Positions 12,101-22,170 of a stretch of DNA of 64,000 nt are shown here, one piece after another (position 1 is the first letter of the stretch; every line of letters starts with the position of its first letter). Source of the stretch: Peromyscus leucopus (taxonomy: Eukaryota > Chordata > Mammalia > Rodentia > Cricetidae). The DNA is taken from NCBI RefSeq assembly GCF_004664715.2, contig NC_051076.1:3350451-3414450 (forward strand). Reading direction: 5' to 3'. Made by a program: the position numbers and the translations under genes. The notes below the pieces were generated by a model. The model had not been told where the DNA came from and did not search any database. It was given only the letters and a program-made list of their open reading frames with translations.

Positions 12101-12960
12101 GGTATGTGGTGTCTTCATTTTCATTGATCTCTAGGAGTCTTTAATTTCTTTCTTTATTTCTTCCTTAACCCATTGGTGATTCAGTTGAGCATTATTCAGT
12201 TTCCATGAGATTGTAGGTTTTCTGTAGTTTTTGTTGTTGTTGAAATCTAACTTTAAACCATGGTGGTCTGATAGAACACAGGAGGTTATTCTAATTGTTT
12301 TGTATCTGTTGAGATTTGCTTTGTGGCCAAATATGTGGTCGATTTTAGAGAAAGTTCCATGGGGTGCTGAGAAGAATGTATATTCTTTCTTGTTAGGATG
12401 GAATGTTCTGTAGATATCTATTAGGTCCAATTGGGTCATGACATCAGTTAAGTCCTTTATTTCTCTGTTAAGTTTCGATTTGGGAGATCTGTCCAGTGGT
12501 GAAAGTGGGGTGTTGAGATCTCCCACTATTAATGTGTGGGGTTTTATATGTGGTTTAAGCTTTAGTAATGTTTCTTTTACATATGTGGGTGCCCTTGTGT
12601 TTGGGGCATAAATGTTCAGAATTGAGACTTCATCTTGGTGGATCTTTCCTGTGATGAGTATGTAATGTCCTTCTTTATCTCTTTTGATTGATTTTAGTTT
12701 GAAGTCTATTTTGTTGGATATCAGGATGGCTACCCCTGCTTGTTTCTTAAGACCATTTGATTGGAATGTCTTTTCCCAGCCTTTTATTCTTAGGTAGTGT
12801 CTGTCTTTGAATTTGAGATGTGTTTCTTGTATGCAGCAGAAAGATGGGTCCTGCTTTCATATCCATTCTGTAAGTTTATGTCTTTTTATAGGTGAATTAA
12901 GTCCGTTGATATTAAGGAATATTAATGACCAGTGATTGTTCATCCCTGCTATTTTTGGTG
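9128..12960 (-). pseudogene. L1 ORF2 (endonuclease-reverse transcriptase), frameshifted
   Basis: ORF2 of the L1, readable in at least five blocks on the reverse strand. 12526-12131 is the endonuclease C-terminus ([12 protein letters not shown], then [10 protein letters not shown]). 12083-11136 is the RT N-terminal part ([22 protein letters not shown]). 11170-10703 holds the RT catalytic box [10 protein letters not shown]. 10719-10423 is the RT/thumb region. 10267-9128 is the C-terminal part with the Cys-rich [13 protein letters not shown] motif and the terminal [16 protein letters not shown]. Block borders near 12.1, 11.15, 10.71 and 10.3 kb mark stops or frameshifts. The N-terminal endonuclease (about 12527-12960) is present but not in one frame. 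It cannot make a functional protein. Confidence 0.88.
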
Positions 12961-13005
12961 GTAGTGTGTCTGTACTTCTCTTCTTTGGGGTTTACTGTTG
13001 TGGCT

Positions 13006-14149
13006 TTATCTACTGCCTGTGTTTTCAAGTGCGTATCTGACTTCCCTCAGTTGGAATTTTCCTTCTAGTGCTTTCTGTAGGGCTGGGTTTGTGGATAGGT
13101 ATTGTTTAAATCTGGCTTTGTCTTCGAATGTCTTGTTCCTTCCGTCTATGATGATTGAAAGTTTTGCTGGGCATATTATTCTGGGCTGACATCCATGGTC
13201 TCTTAGTGTCTGCATTACATCTGTCCATGTCCTTCTGGCTTTCAAAGTCTCCATTGAGAAATCGGGTGTTATTCTGATGGGTTTACCTTTATAGGTCACT
13301 TGGCCTTTTTCCTTGGCTGCTCTTAATATTCTTTCTTTATTCTGTACATTTAGTTGTTTAATTATTATGTGTCGAGGGGACTTTTTTTGAGGGTCTAGTC
13401 TGGTGTTCTATAGGCTTCTTGTATCTTCATAGGCATTTCCTTCTTTAAGTTGGGAAAGTTTTCTTCTATAATTTTGTTGAATATATTTTCTGTGCCTTTG
13501 AGTTGGTATTCTTCACCTTCTTCTATCCCTATAATTCGTAGGTTTGGTCTTTTTATGGTGTCCCAGATTTCTTGGACATTTTGGTTCATGACTTTGTTGG
13601 CTTTAGTGTTTCCTTCGACTGATGAAACTATTTCTTCTACTGTATCTTCAATGCCAGAAATCCTCTCTTCCATCTCTTGCATTCTGTTGGTTATACTTGC
13701 ATCCGAAGTTCCTGATCTTTTACTCAGGTTTTCTATTTCCAGCATTCCTCTGTTTGTGTCTTCTTTATTTTTTCAATTTCCCTTTTCAGTTCTTGGACTG
13801 TTTCCTTTGTTTGTTTCATTGCTTTTTCATGATTTTCTTTCAGTGCTTTATTGTTTTCTTCCAGGACTTTATTGTTTTCTTCTAGGACTTTGTTTTCTTG
13901 GAGGGCTTTATTGTTTTCTTCTAATTTGTTTGCCCTTTCCTCTAGTTGTTTACAGCGTTCTTCCAATTTTCTTGTCTTTTCCTCTACACAAGCCTCTACC
14001 TTCTTCATGAAGTTACTCATAAGGCTACTTTCTTCTGCTTCTTCCAATTTTTGGTGTTCAGGTCTAGATGTTGGAGGCGGGCTAGGTTCTGGTGATGCTG
14101 TATTGCTCTTCATTTTGTTGTATGTACTTCTGCCTTGACGTCTGCCCAT
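13006..14149 (-). pseudogene. L1 ORF1 (coiled-coil RNA-binding protein), frameshifted
   Basis: ORF1 of the same L1. I place its start at the ATG at 14149 (MGRRQGRSTYNK), downstream of the 5' UTR. The open frame extends further upstream into the monomers but carries nothing ORF1-like there. Block 1 (14149-13733) is a Lys/Glu-rich coiled coil with short 'LEENNK' repeats. Block 2 (13745-13395) includes the RRM start (KRPNLRIIGIEEGE). Block 3 (13299-13006) is the C-terminal domain (YKGKPIRITPDFS, ARRTWTDVM). Frame changes near 13740 and 13300-13395 break it. Confidence 0.88.
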
Positions 14150-14256
14150 CTCCTTGTGGTTCCTTCTTGGTCTTATCAGTGTACTTGTTTCAGGAAGAGC
14201 TGACAGATTCAGGAAGACTCTCTCTCTTGTCCAAAAGGGAGTTCTCTTGTCCAACT

Positions 14257-14818
14257 CTCTGGTCCAGAAGGGAAGTCGGGGGCAGGCTCTGGTCCAGAAT
14301 GGCAGTCGGGGACAGGCTGGGAGCTGGGGCCGGTCTCTAAGTCTCAGGAAGTGGCTGGGGTCTCGGGCAGATGGGCGTGGGGCAGGGCGCGGAGATTGCA
14401 GGGGCTGCCGGGGGCTTGGAAAAGGGGATCCCTCCGGTGGGGCTAGAAGGGGAGCTGCCCGGTGGCCAGAACCTGGTGCCAAGTTGGGCAGGTCTTCCCG
14501 GAGTGGCTGGTGCCCAGGGATGGGTCCAGGTTGGACCCAGGTACTCACCTCTGGTCCAGAAGAGAAGTCGGGGGCAGGCTGGGAGCTGGGGGCTGGTCTC
14601 TAAGTCTCAGGAAGTGGCTGGGGTCTCGGGCAGATGGGCATGGGGGCAGGGCGCAGAGATTGCAGGGGCTGCCGGGGGGGGGGCTTGGAAAAGGGAATCC
14701 CTCCCGGTGGGGCTAGAAGGGGAGCTGTCCGGTGGCCAGAACCTGGTGCCAAGTTGGGCAGGTCTTCCCGGAGTGGCTGGTGCCCAGGGATGGGGTCCGG
14801 GTTGGACCCAGGTACTCG
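14257..14818 (-). repeat. L1 5' UTR monomers (two tandem copies)
   Basis: Two G-rich copies of about 270 bp on the plus strand, roughly 14270-14550 and 14551-14818. Both contain 'ccagaacctggtgccaagtt' and 'ggtgcccagggatgg'. Rodent L1 promoters are built from such monomers. The inner copy also has a short internal duplication of 'ctggtccaga' units (14260-14310). Confidence 0.85.
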
Positions 14819-15541
14819 CATGTTTTTTTTTTTTTTTTAATTAAGAAATTTTTTATTCATTCCACATACCAACCACAGGTCCTCCTTCATTCCTCCTCCC
14901 TCTCCCCACTAGACTTCCCCCCAGGCTCATCCCCCATCCTCTCCACCAAAAAAGTATGGCCTCCCATGGGGAATCAGCAAAGCCCAGCACATTCAGCTGA
15001 GACAGGTCCAAGCCCCTCCCCCTGCCTCGAGGCTGTGCAAGGTGTCCTACCATAGGCAATGGGCTCCAAAAAGCCAGTTCATAACCAGGAATAGATCCTA
15101 TTCCCACTGTCAGGGACCCCTCAAACAGACCAAGCTACACAACTGTCTTGCCCATGAAGAGGGCCCAGTCCAGTCCCATACAGGCTCCACAGCTGTCAGT
15201 CCATATTTGATGAGTTCCCACTGGCTTGGTTCAGTTGCATCTGTCAGATCCCCCGTCATGGTCTTGATGCCCCTTGCTCATAGCATCCCTCTTCCCTCTC
15301 TTCAACTGGACTTCCAGAGCTTGGCCTGGTGCTTGGCCATGGCTCTCTGCATCTGTTTCCATCAATTACTGGATGAAGTCTTTATGATGACAGTTAGGGC
15401 ATTCACCAATCTTATCACTGGGGTAGGCCAGCTCAGGCACCCCCTCCACCACTGCTAGTAGTCAGTCTAAGCTGGAGTCATCCCTGTGGATTCCTGGGAA
15501 CTTCCCTCGCACCTAGTTTCTCCCTATCCCCGTGATATCTC
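14819..15541 (-). mobile_element. Older L1, 3' UTR part (left piece)
   Basis: Reverse-strand L1 3' end: T-run at about 14822-14838, then 'attcattccacataccaacc' and a C-rich UTR. It breaks at 15541, where an ERV LTR starts, and resumes at 18958. In that sense the 3.4-kb ERV interrupts a single L1. Confidence 0.75.
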
Positions 15542-15915
15542 TGTAGCTGAAAGTTTTCCTGTGTCCCCTTGTCCCGCAGTCACTCAGACCCGAATAAACA
15601 CACACAGGCTGATATTAATTATGAACTCTATAGCCATGACCTATTAGCTCAAGCTTATTGCTAGCTAGCTCTTATAACTAAACTTAGCCCATTTCTATTA
15701 ATCTGTATGTTGCCATGTGTTCTGTGTGCCATTACATGCTGCTCCCTAGACAGCAGGATGGCATCTCCCCTGCCTCTGCCTTTCTTCTTTCTGTCTATCT
15801 GCTTGGATTTCCACTTCCTCTAAGCTGCCTTGCCATAGGCCAATGCAGCTTTATTTATCAACCAATCAGGGCAAGCAACACATATTCACAGCATACAGAA
15901 AGACATCCCACAGCA
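15542..15915 (-). mobile_element. ERVK-like element, 3' LTR
   Basis: A 374-bp LTR with TG...CA ends, about 80-90% similar by eye to the 410-bp copy at 18548-18957. On its right is a polypurine tract when read on the minus strand (plus-strand attctccttttctttc), so the element runs right to left and this is the 3' LTR. The left flank is tatctc and the far flank after the 5' LTR is tgtctt, a possible decayed 6-bp target duplication. Confidence 0.75.
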
Positions 15916-17063
15916 ATTCTCCTTTTCTTTCTAATCAAAGAGGAAGATTTTAATTTAACCTAGTAAAATTACATATAACAAAACAGTTATGAAGCAAGAA
16001 TTAGTTACAACATCTAGTCTATTTGTATTTGGCAAAATTAAAGAAAATATTCTATCATCTATCCTATATTTGTGAGTTTAAAGTTTCATGTCTAATTTAT
16101 CTTTTATCATAACCAAAGAAAATTATAACTATTTAGTCTTCAACTACATCAAAGACCTCAGAAGGATATAATATTACCACAGTAAACAGGAAATGCATTG
16201 TAAGCACCTTCCAAAATTCTGGAAATGACAGAGACAGCTGCCTGCCTGGACAGTCATCCAAAATTCCTCTGTAATGTTGGAGCATCCATCTTCAGCCAAT
16301 AGGTCTAGAGTTTTTAAATTGCTTCTCCTTGTGTGCTGTGGAATATTTGGCAGTCTCCTTTGTGAAGCAGGAACCTGAAGAACCATTTCACCTTGTAAAG
16401 TTCAGTGGTCACCTTCCTGCATGTCCAGTTTATATAACATATTATCAGCAGTCCAGGCAAGAACAGTTTCTTGCCCAAATAGCTATTTTTGCCAAGAAGA
16501 AGATAAACTCCATATGGGGTGTCTTTGATGCCCATCTTCCTCTTTGAAGTAAATTGGTGCTGCCAGGAGCAGACATGTCTCATTGTCCAGAAAGTCTAAG
16601 TTTTTGAAACATTTTAAATGCCATATTCTGTAGGTCTTTGAAGTGTTTGAAGATTAAACACCTAATTGAATTATATCTATATATACCTAGAAAACTTAAC
16701 TAACATGACTATAAGTTTGATTATCATAAAAGACTAATTATTAATCTGTGTTTCTTAATTACCCATTATAATCTAAATGAGTTACATAAACATAATACCT
16801 TAAATGAGAGTAGAAATATATGTACAATATAACAAAATTAACTTTAAATTTGTATCAATAAACTAAAATCCACAGAAATGTAAAATATTTTAAAGAAGTT
16901 GTTACTCTTTATCCTATCATATCTATATATCCTTTTCTTCTTTAGAAAGAGATTGCATTTATAATCAACCTCCTTTAAATAAAAATAAATATTCATAAAC
17001 AATATTTTGGGAATTTGGGTATAGTTCTCATACTACTTCCTGCTGGTTGAGGGTGCCGGCAAT

Positions 17064-17576
17064 TGTAGCAGGAATCTTAAAGAGTTTTATTAATAAAATC
17101 AAACCCAGAGTCAAGTATTGGGGTGAATGCTGGAAGATCTGAGAGACAGAACAAGCCACAGCTACCACCTTACCTCGCCGGATCCTCAGCTGGTTGTTTC
17201 CTCAGACTGGAGGTCTCTGAGTCCTCATCCAGAATGGGTCTCAGCTGAATTGCTGCTCAAAAGCCTGAATGCTTAACCAGCCAAATGCTTAACCAGCCAA
17301 ATGCTTCTAGTTTCTGGTCTTATGCCTTATATACCTTTCTGCTTTCTACCACCACTCCCTGGGATTAAAGGCTTGCTTTCTGGGATTAAAGGTGTGATGA
17401 GACACCATGCCTGTCTGTATCCTTGAACAGATGGATTTCTGCCTCTGGAATGCTAGGATTAAAGGCATGTGCTACCACTGCCTAACTTCTATGTTTAATA
17501 TTGTGACTTCTCTGTCTCTGACCCCAGATAAATTTATTAGCATGCACAATATTTGGGGAAATACAATACCACCACA
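17064..17576 (-). mobile_element. Solo LTR inside the ERV, perfect 6-bp TSD
   Basis: A 513-bp LTR, TG...CA, flanked by ggcaat at 17058-17063 and 17577-17582. On the minus strand it carries B1-like segments ('tttaatcccag' boxes), a 'tatataagg' TATA-like box and an AATAAA near its end. A partial relative lies at 23980-24350 on the plus strand. The 6-bp duplication fits class II (ERVK) integration. Confidence 0.8.
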
Positions 17577-17851
17577 GGCAATCTTTGGGGATCCTGAGAA
17601 AATTAAGAATTATGGTCAAGTCCTGACTGGAATGGTCTGTGAGGCTGCATTGTCTGAGCCAGTTGCATTGAAGCTGTTTTGGGATGTTGGATCATCTGGG
17701 CCATGGTGCCATTGGAGACCTTCCAGGGGGTCTTGATTGATCAAACCATATTAGCTTGGAAGCAATACATAGGCTCTCATCTTCTGTGGAAACAAAAGCA
17801 GAACCTCTTTTCCAAAGCAACGTATCCTTAGACACAAATTTTGAAGTCAAG

Positions 17852-17879
17852 ATACCATATATATATATATATATGGTAT
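17852..17879. repeat. 28-bp AT palindrome
   Basis: A perfect inverted repeat with outer arms ataccat / atggtat around an (AT)n core, inside the ERV internal region. It is probably an expanded microsatellite. Confidence 0.85.
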
Positions 17880-18547
17880 TGATTTAACTCAGCAGCCTTT
17901 ACAATCAAATGTCTTTTTACAGTTAAAATTCTCAAAGACAATATAATCCAGATTCGCTATGTAATTCCCATCTTTACCTGGCTTATTTTTTATATTACTT
18001 TTACTGTCTCTTTAAAGACTTTATTTTTTTTTTAAAAAAAAAAACTACTTCTTTATATAACTGTCTATCTTCCTTTTCCTCTCTCTTCCAAGCCTACATG
18101 AACTTTTACACATAATGTAAACCATTTAAAGGTTTATTCCATCTGAATTTGCCTTATTGTGAATCTATAATCCTTTTCCGCCCATTTCAGCTTTTCAACA
18201 TGGCAGAGGTAATTCACCTCCAGCTCTGGGAGTCATTCTACTGACTCTGGGAGGCAGTGGGTCCATGCCTCCATCCAGTAGTGTGTAGCTCAGAAACTTT
18301 TTTTTTGTCTGTACTAGCAAAAGCTAATATGCAGCATACTGCACAGCTTAGAGATGCCTCTGTGTACCACAGCAGGAATCCACCATGCTGCAAGTCAAGC
18401 CCACATGCTGCAAAACCACCATACTGTAGCTCACAGCTTGCCTGAGCGACACATTTAGGAAACTGTTTTTAGCTCCATTTTAGAATCTTTTTTAAAGTTC
18501 TCTCAAGTTTTAGGTGGAAAGTCAAGCCAACACATTGGGCAGCCAAA

Positions 18548-18957
18548 TGTAGCTGGAAGTTTTCTCTGGTCCTGCCCAGTACTGTAGTCAGGATAAATCT
18601 CTCCCACCCATGTCCCACAGCTGCTTATAAAATAATCACTCAGAGGCTTATTATTTACAAACTTATGGCCATGGCCTATGGCTCAATTTTCTTGCTACCT
18701 AGCTCTTATAACTAAACTCAGCCCATTTCTATTAATCTATATGTTGCCACATGTTCCATGGCTTTACCTGTGTGCCATTACATGCTGCTCCCTGGATGGC
18801 AAGATGGTGTCTCCCCGCCTCTGCCTTTCTTCTTCCTGTCTATCTGCTTGGATTTCCACCTGCCTCTAAGCTGCCTTGCCATAGGCCAATGCAGCTTTAT
18901 TCATCAACCAATCAGAGCAACACATATTCACAGCATACAGAAAGACATCACACAGCA
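18548..18957 (-). mobile_element. ERVK-like element, 5' LTR
   Basis: A 410-bp LTR with TG...CA ends, sister of 15542-15915. It has 'gcccatttctattaatct' and 'tgccataggccaatgcag' (a CCAAT box) in common with that copy and in part with 38878-39219. On the minus strand it is followed by the Lys-type PBS. Confidence 0.75.
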
Positions 18958-19575
18958 TGTCTTCTTCCATCAAGATATCTCCCTCATTGCTCTCCCAGTC
19001 TGCCCTTGTTCCAGCTCAACCATCCCATTCCCCCATGCTCCCATCCCTCTTCCCCTACCTTCCATTGCCCCCCTACCCCCAGTTTACTCAGGAGATTTCA
19101 TCTATTTCCCCTTCCCAGGGCAATCCTTGCCTCCTTCTTAGGGTCTTCCTTGTTACCTAGCTTCTCTGGAGCTGTTGATTGTAGTCTGGTTATCCTTTGC
19201 TTTACATCTAGTATCCACTTATGAGTGAGTACATACCATGTTTGTCTTTCTGAGTCTTGGTTACCTCACTCAGGATGGTATTTTCTAGTTCCATCTGTTT
19301 GCCTGCAAATTTCATGATACTGTTTTTTACTGCTGAGTGTGCTCCATTGTGTATATGTACCACATTTTCTTTATTCATTCTTTGGTTGAGAGGCATCTAG
19401 GTTGTTTCCAGGTTGTGGTTATTATGAATAATGCTGCTATGAACATAGTAGAGCATGTATCCTTGTGATATATTTGAGCATTCCTTGGATATGTGCCCAA
19501 GAGTAGTATAGCTGGGTCTTGAGGAAGATTGATTCCCAATTTTCTGAGAAACCTCCATACTGATTTCCAAAGTTA
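18958..19575 (-). mobile_element. Older L1, right piece (3' UTR and ORF2 end)
   Basis: Continuation of the L1 interrupted at 15541. It includes the end of ORF2 on the reverse strand (SEVTKTQKDKHGMYSL at about 19260-19208). It is 5'-truncated near 19575, where a short tRNA-SINE-like tail ('gagttcaacccccaacagca') follows. Confidence 0.75.
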
Positions 19576-19639
19576 GCCTAGCCTAGTTTAGGCCTGAGTT
19601 CAACCCCCAACAGCACAAGAAAACAAGGATCACTCCATT

Positions 19640-19930
19640 TTCAAACATATATTTGTATGTCTTCCTTTCTAACTTGTATTCATTTTATTTGTTTTTCTTA
19701 CCTAATTGCTTTGGTTAGATTCCAATACCATGTTGACTATAAGTGGCAAACATGGGTACCACCAAATCATGTTCCTGATTTTAGAGGGAAAGTTTTCAAC
19801 TTTCATTATTGATAATATTAACTGTGGGTTATTTTTATATGGGATTTATTTTGTTGAGAAAGTTTCTTTCCATTTCAGGTTGATAACTGAAGTATTTATT
19901 GAGCCAATTCAGTATCTTTTATTTTAATTA
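19640..19930 (-). mobile_element. L1 ORF2 fragment
   Basis: Reverse-strand ORF2-like sequence around 'ttagattccaataccatgtt' and 'gtggcaaacatgggtacc'. It is diverged. Confidence 0.6.
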
Positions 19931-20237
19931 GAATCTCATGAAATTTACAGACTCATTTTGAGAATATACTAATAAGCAAATTTCTATGCTACTATATAAT
20001 ATTACTATAGGGAATACTTGTAAACAGCAAATAATGAAAAGATGAAACTGTGGGATTCTATGACACTACTCAAAATAAGATATATTAATGGGGTTTATAA
20101 GGAAAATGAAAGTTTAGGAGTTTTTATATATGGGTGAAAATAAATTTGAGAATTCAAAGGATTTTTATTTTTATTTATTCGTTATTTCTCTTTTTGTTCT
20201 ATCTTACTTAACCCAGTTTTCTTTCTTTTTTTTCTAG

Positions 20238-20279
20238 GATATCCTAATCCCCGTGAAGGAATATTTGCCCAAGAATTAG
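20238..20279 (+). CDS. Cd46: Cd46 juxtamembrane 'GYP' exon
   Basis: A 42-nt exon after a strong polypyrimidine tract and TTTCTAG. With the incoming G it reads GYPNPREGIFAQEL. This is the short exon of unknown function between the STP region and the membrane in CD46, where the family has a GYPxPxEGI-like sequence. It has phase 1 at both ends. The donor is GTTACT, which lacks the usual purine at +3, so splicing may be weak. Read-through adds eight or nine residues and stops at TGA 20306-20308. Confidence 0.82.
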   Translation, partial: DILIPVKEYLPKN

Positions 20280-21273
20280 GTTACTGTTTCAGTTATTTAT
20301 ACCCCTGAAGTATGAGACCTTAACAGTTAACATGGAAATATCATACATTTCAGTTACTGGCAGTTAAGAAACATATCTTGTCAGTAGAAATAGTTGACAT
20401 TTAGGATTAAGTAATTTAGGATTACTTACTTTGGGCTGACACCATGACAAATATAAGTACTACTCTATAGAATGATACATAGGTAAGTACAGTTTCATAG
20501 AAGGGCCTCAATATAGGGAAGTTAGTAAGCTGAGGTTACAGTCCATAAAATACAACTTGCCTTCCATGTGATTCTCTTCCTCTTCGTGTCTGACGTACAC
20601 AGACCTTAAAGTGCTATAAGGTGGACAAACTTGTTTTTCTGTGAAAGACTGGTTTAGCACAATTTATGTAGGCCTCAGTTAATACAATGTACATTAAACA
20701 AAGGCAAGTGTAGTTACAACAGTTAAATTCAGTGAAATTTAAAGACATAATGAGTAGGACAAAAATCTGTTATGTTTTACTTACTAGATTAGTAATGATT
20801 CTTTTTTTAAAAATCACATTTGGCTTTTTTTTATACATTTGTGTCTCTGTATGCATAGGAGATTGGGTGTGATAAACCCATGGTAAATTGAAAATGTACT
20901 TAGCATATTTACCTAAAGATTGTCACAGATGGTCAGATGGTCAAAGTTTGGGTTTCACTTGTGTGATCCTACTTCTATAGGAACTGTGGCTGTCCACTGC
21001 TGTCCAAGATCTAAGATAAAGTCCCATGTCATATTGCTAACCCAGGCAAAGGTCAAAATTCAAAGCTCAACATTGGTTTCTGCTGAATATGCATCAGTGT
21101 ATTACCAATGTAAAATGAAAATCACTCAGTCAAACCATCAGTTTGTGAACTGTCTATACACGCTTTAGCTTCAGATTCTGTGGTCATTATATGTCACTAT
21201 GCCAGTAAATCCAGTGCTTTCTTAAATTGTTAAACATGTGATAAGTGTGTGTGAAATGAGAAGAGCAGAATTG

Positions 21274-21610
21274 TGGGAGCCCACAGAGGTTTCCTAGTGT
21301 GATCTGAGCTTGCTTTACCCAGCAGGGCTGCATAAGAGGATAGACTGACCATGTGCATGGTTACCAGGTGTTTGGAAGGGCCTGCACTTGGCTGTGCTGG
21401 GGGAGGTCTTTTGCACCACCCCTTGGCATTCCTTTAAAAAGCCCTTTAGAAGAGACAGAAGGGGCTGGTGGATTAGGATCCAGGCCCTCCTGAGACTATC
21501 CTATGTAGAAACAGAATCTCTCTCTCCCCTCTATATTTTTGTCTAAATCTCTTAATCCCTCACTCCTCATGGGTACTCTGGGGGAAAAGGTGGGGCAAGT
21601 TCCCCATACA
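21274..21610 (+). mobile_element. Solo LTR with perfect 6-bp TSD
   Basis: 337 bp beginning TGGGAGCC and ending CCATACA, flanked by gaattg at 21268-21273 and 21611-21616. A TATA-like 'cctttaaaaagccc' sits mid-element, supporting plus orientation. The 6-bp duplication suggests class II ERV; I cannot name the family. Confidence 0.75.
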
Positions 21611-21777
21611 GAATTGAGACTAACACTTTATGCTTTGACTGACAGCAACTTAATTAAAAGTATGGAACTTTAGAAACAAATACATTATTAGACATAAATA
21701 TTTTCAAAATTTAGGAATTTGTAGAATTTAATGTTCTCTGGTGACCTAGTTAGCATTAACTGTTAATTTGCTACAGC

Positions 21778-22170
21778 TTAGAGTCACCTGAGAAGGCAGT
21801 ATCAATTTAGGGATTTCCCAGATGAGATTGGCCTGTACGCATGGGGAAAGAGGATTGTCTTAACTGTTGACTTATGTAGGAGAGCTCAGCCCACTGTGGA
21901 CAGCACCATTCCCTGGGCAGGTAGTTCTGCACTGTATATATAGCTTTCTTAAGCTAGCTAAGCATGAACCTGCTATCAATCTAGCAGTAGTCTTCCTGGT
22001 TTCTGCTGTAATTCCTTAGTGGTGAGTGATCTCCCTAGTTAAAGGTAATGCTGCATGGAATAGCGCCTGCCCTCAAGTTCTGCCTTGAGTTCCTGCCCTG
22101 ACTTCCCTCAGCGAAGTATAAACCAGACAAATTCTTTCCTCCCCTATGTTGCTTTTGGCCAGAGTAAACC
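21778..22170 (+). mobile_element. Old rodent interspersed repeat
   Basis: Contains 'gagtcacctgagaaggcag', 'agattggcctgt', 'agcccactgtggacagcacc' and 'ttgcttttggccagagt', a recurring rodent repeat that I recognise by phrase but cannot name with confidence. Confidence 0.55.

Larger units (their letters stand above)
8095..14818 (-). mobile_element. Near-full-length L1 retrotransposon, coding-defective
   Basis: A reverse-strand LINE-1 of about 6.7 kb. In plus-strand order it has an A tail (T-run from about 8093), a 3' UTR (to 9127), ORF2, ORF1 and a G-rich 5' UTR with two tandem monomers ending at about 14818. The sequence 'gcatg' plus a T-run occurs at 8089 and again at 14817, consistent with a target duplication made at the poly(T) of an older L1. 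Both ORFs are broken by frameshifts, so it is no longer autonomous. The large amount of recognisable coding sequence and the intact monomers indicate a fairly young copy. Confidence 0.88.
15916..18547 (-). mobile_element. ERVK-like element, internal region (non-coding)
   Basis: About 2.6 kb between the two LTRs, including a later solo-LTR insertion at 17064-17576. No gag, protease or pol motif is recognisable in any frame, so the element is a non-autonomous or eroded copy. Next to the 5' LTR the minus strand reads TTTGGCTGCCCAATGTG, a degenerate match to the tRNA-Lys primer binding site typical of class II ERVs. Confidence 0.65.
5674..20237 (+). other. Cd46: Large Cd46 intron where SCR4 and STP exons are expected
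   Basis: CD46 normally has an SCR4 exon and one or more Ser/Thr/Pro exons between SCR3 and the GYP exon. Reading the unique parts of this interval, I find no CCP-like Cys pattern and no Ser/Thr/Pro exon with splice sites. The interval contains a 500-N gap, L1 fragments on both sides of it, and the nested L1/ERV stack. The missing exons may lie in the unsequenced gap, be misplaced in the assembly, or be absent. Confidence 0.6.

Noticed and set aside
13733..14548. A 271-codon reverse-strand open frame
   Set aside because: The first half is L1 5' UTR monomer read by chance; only the part from 14149 downward is L1 ORF1.
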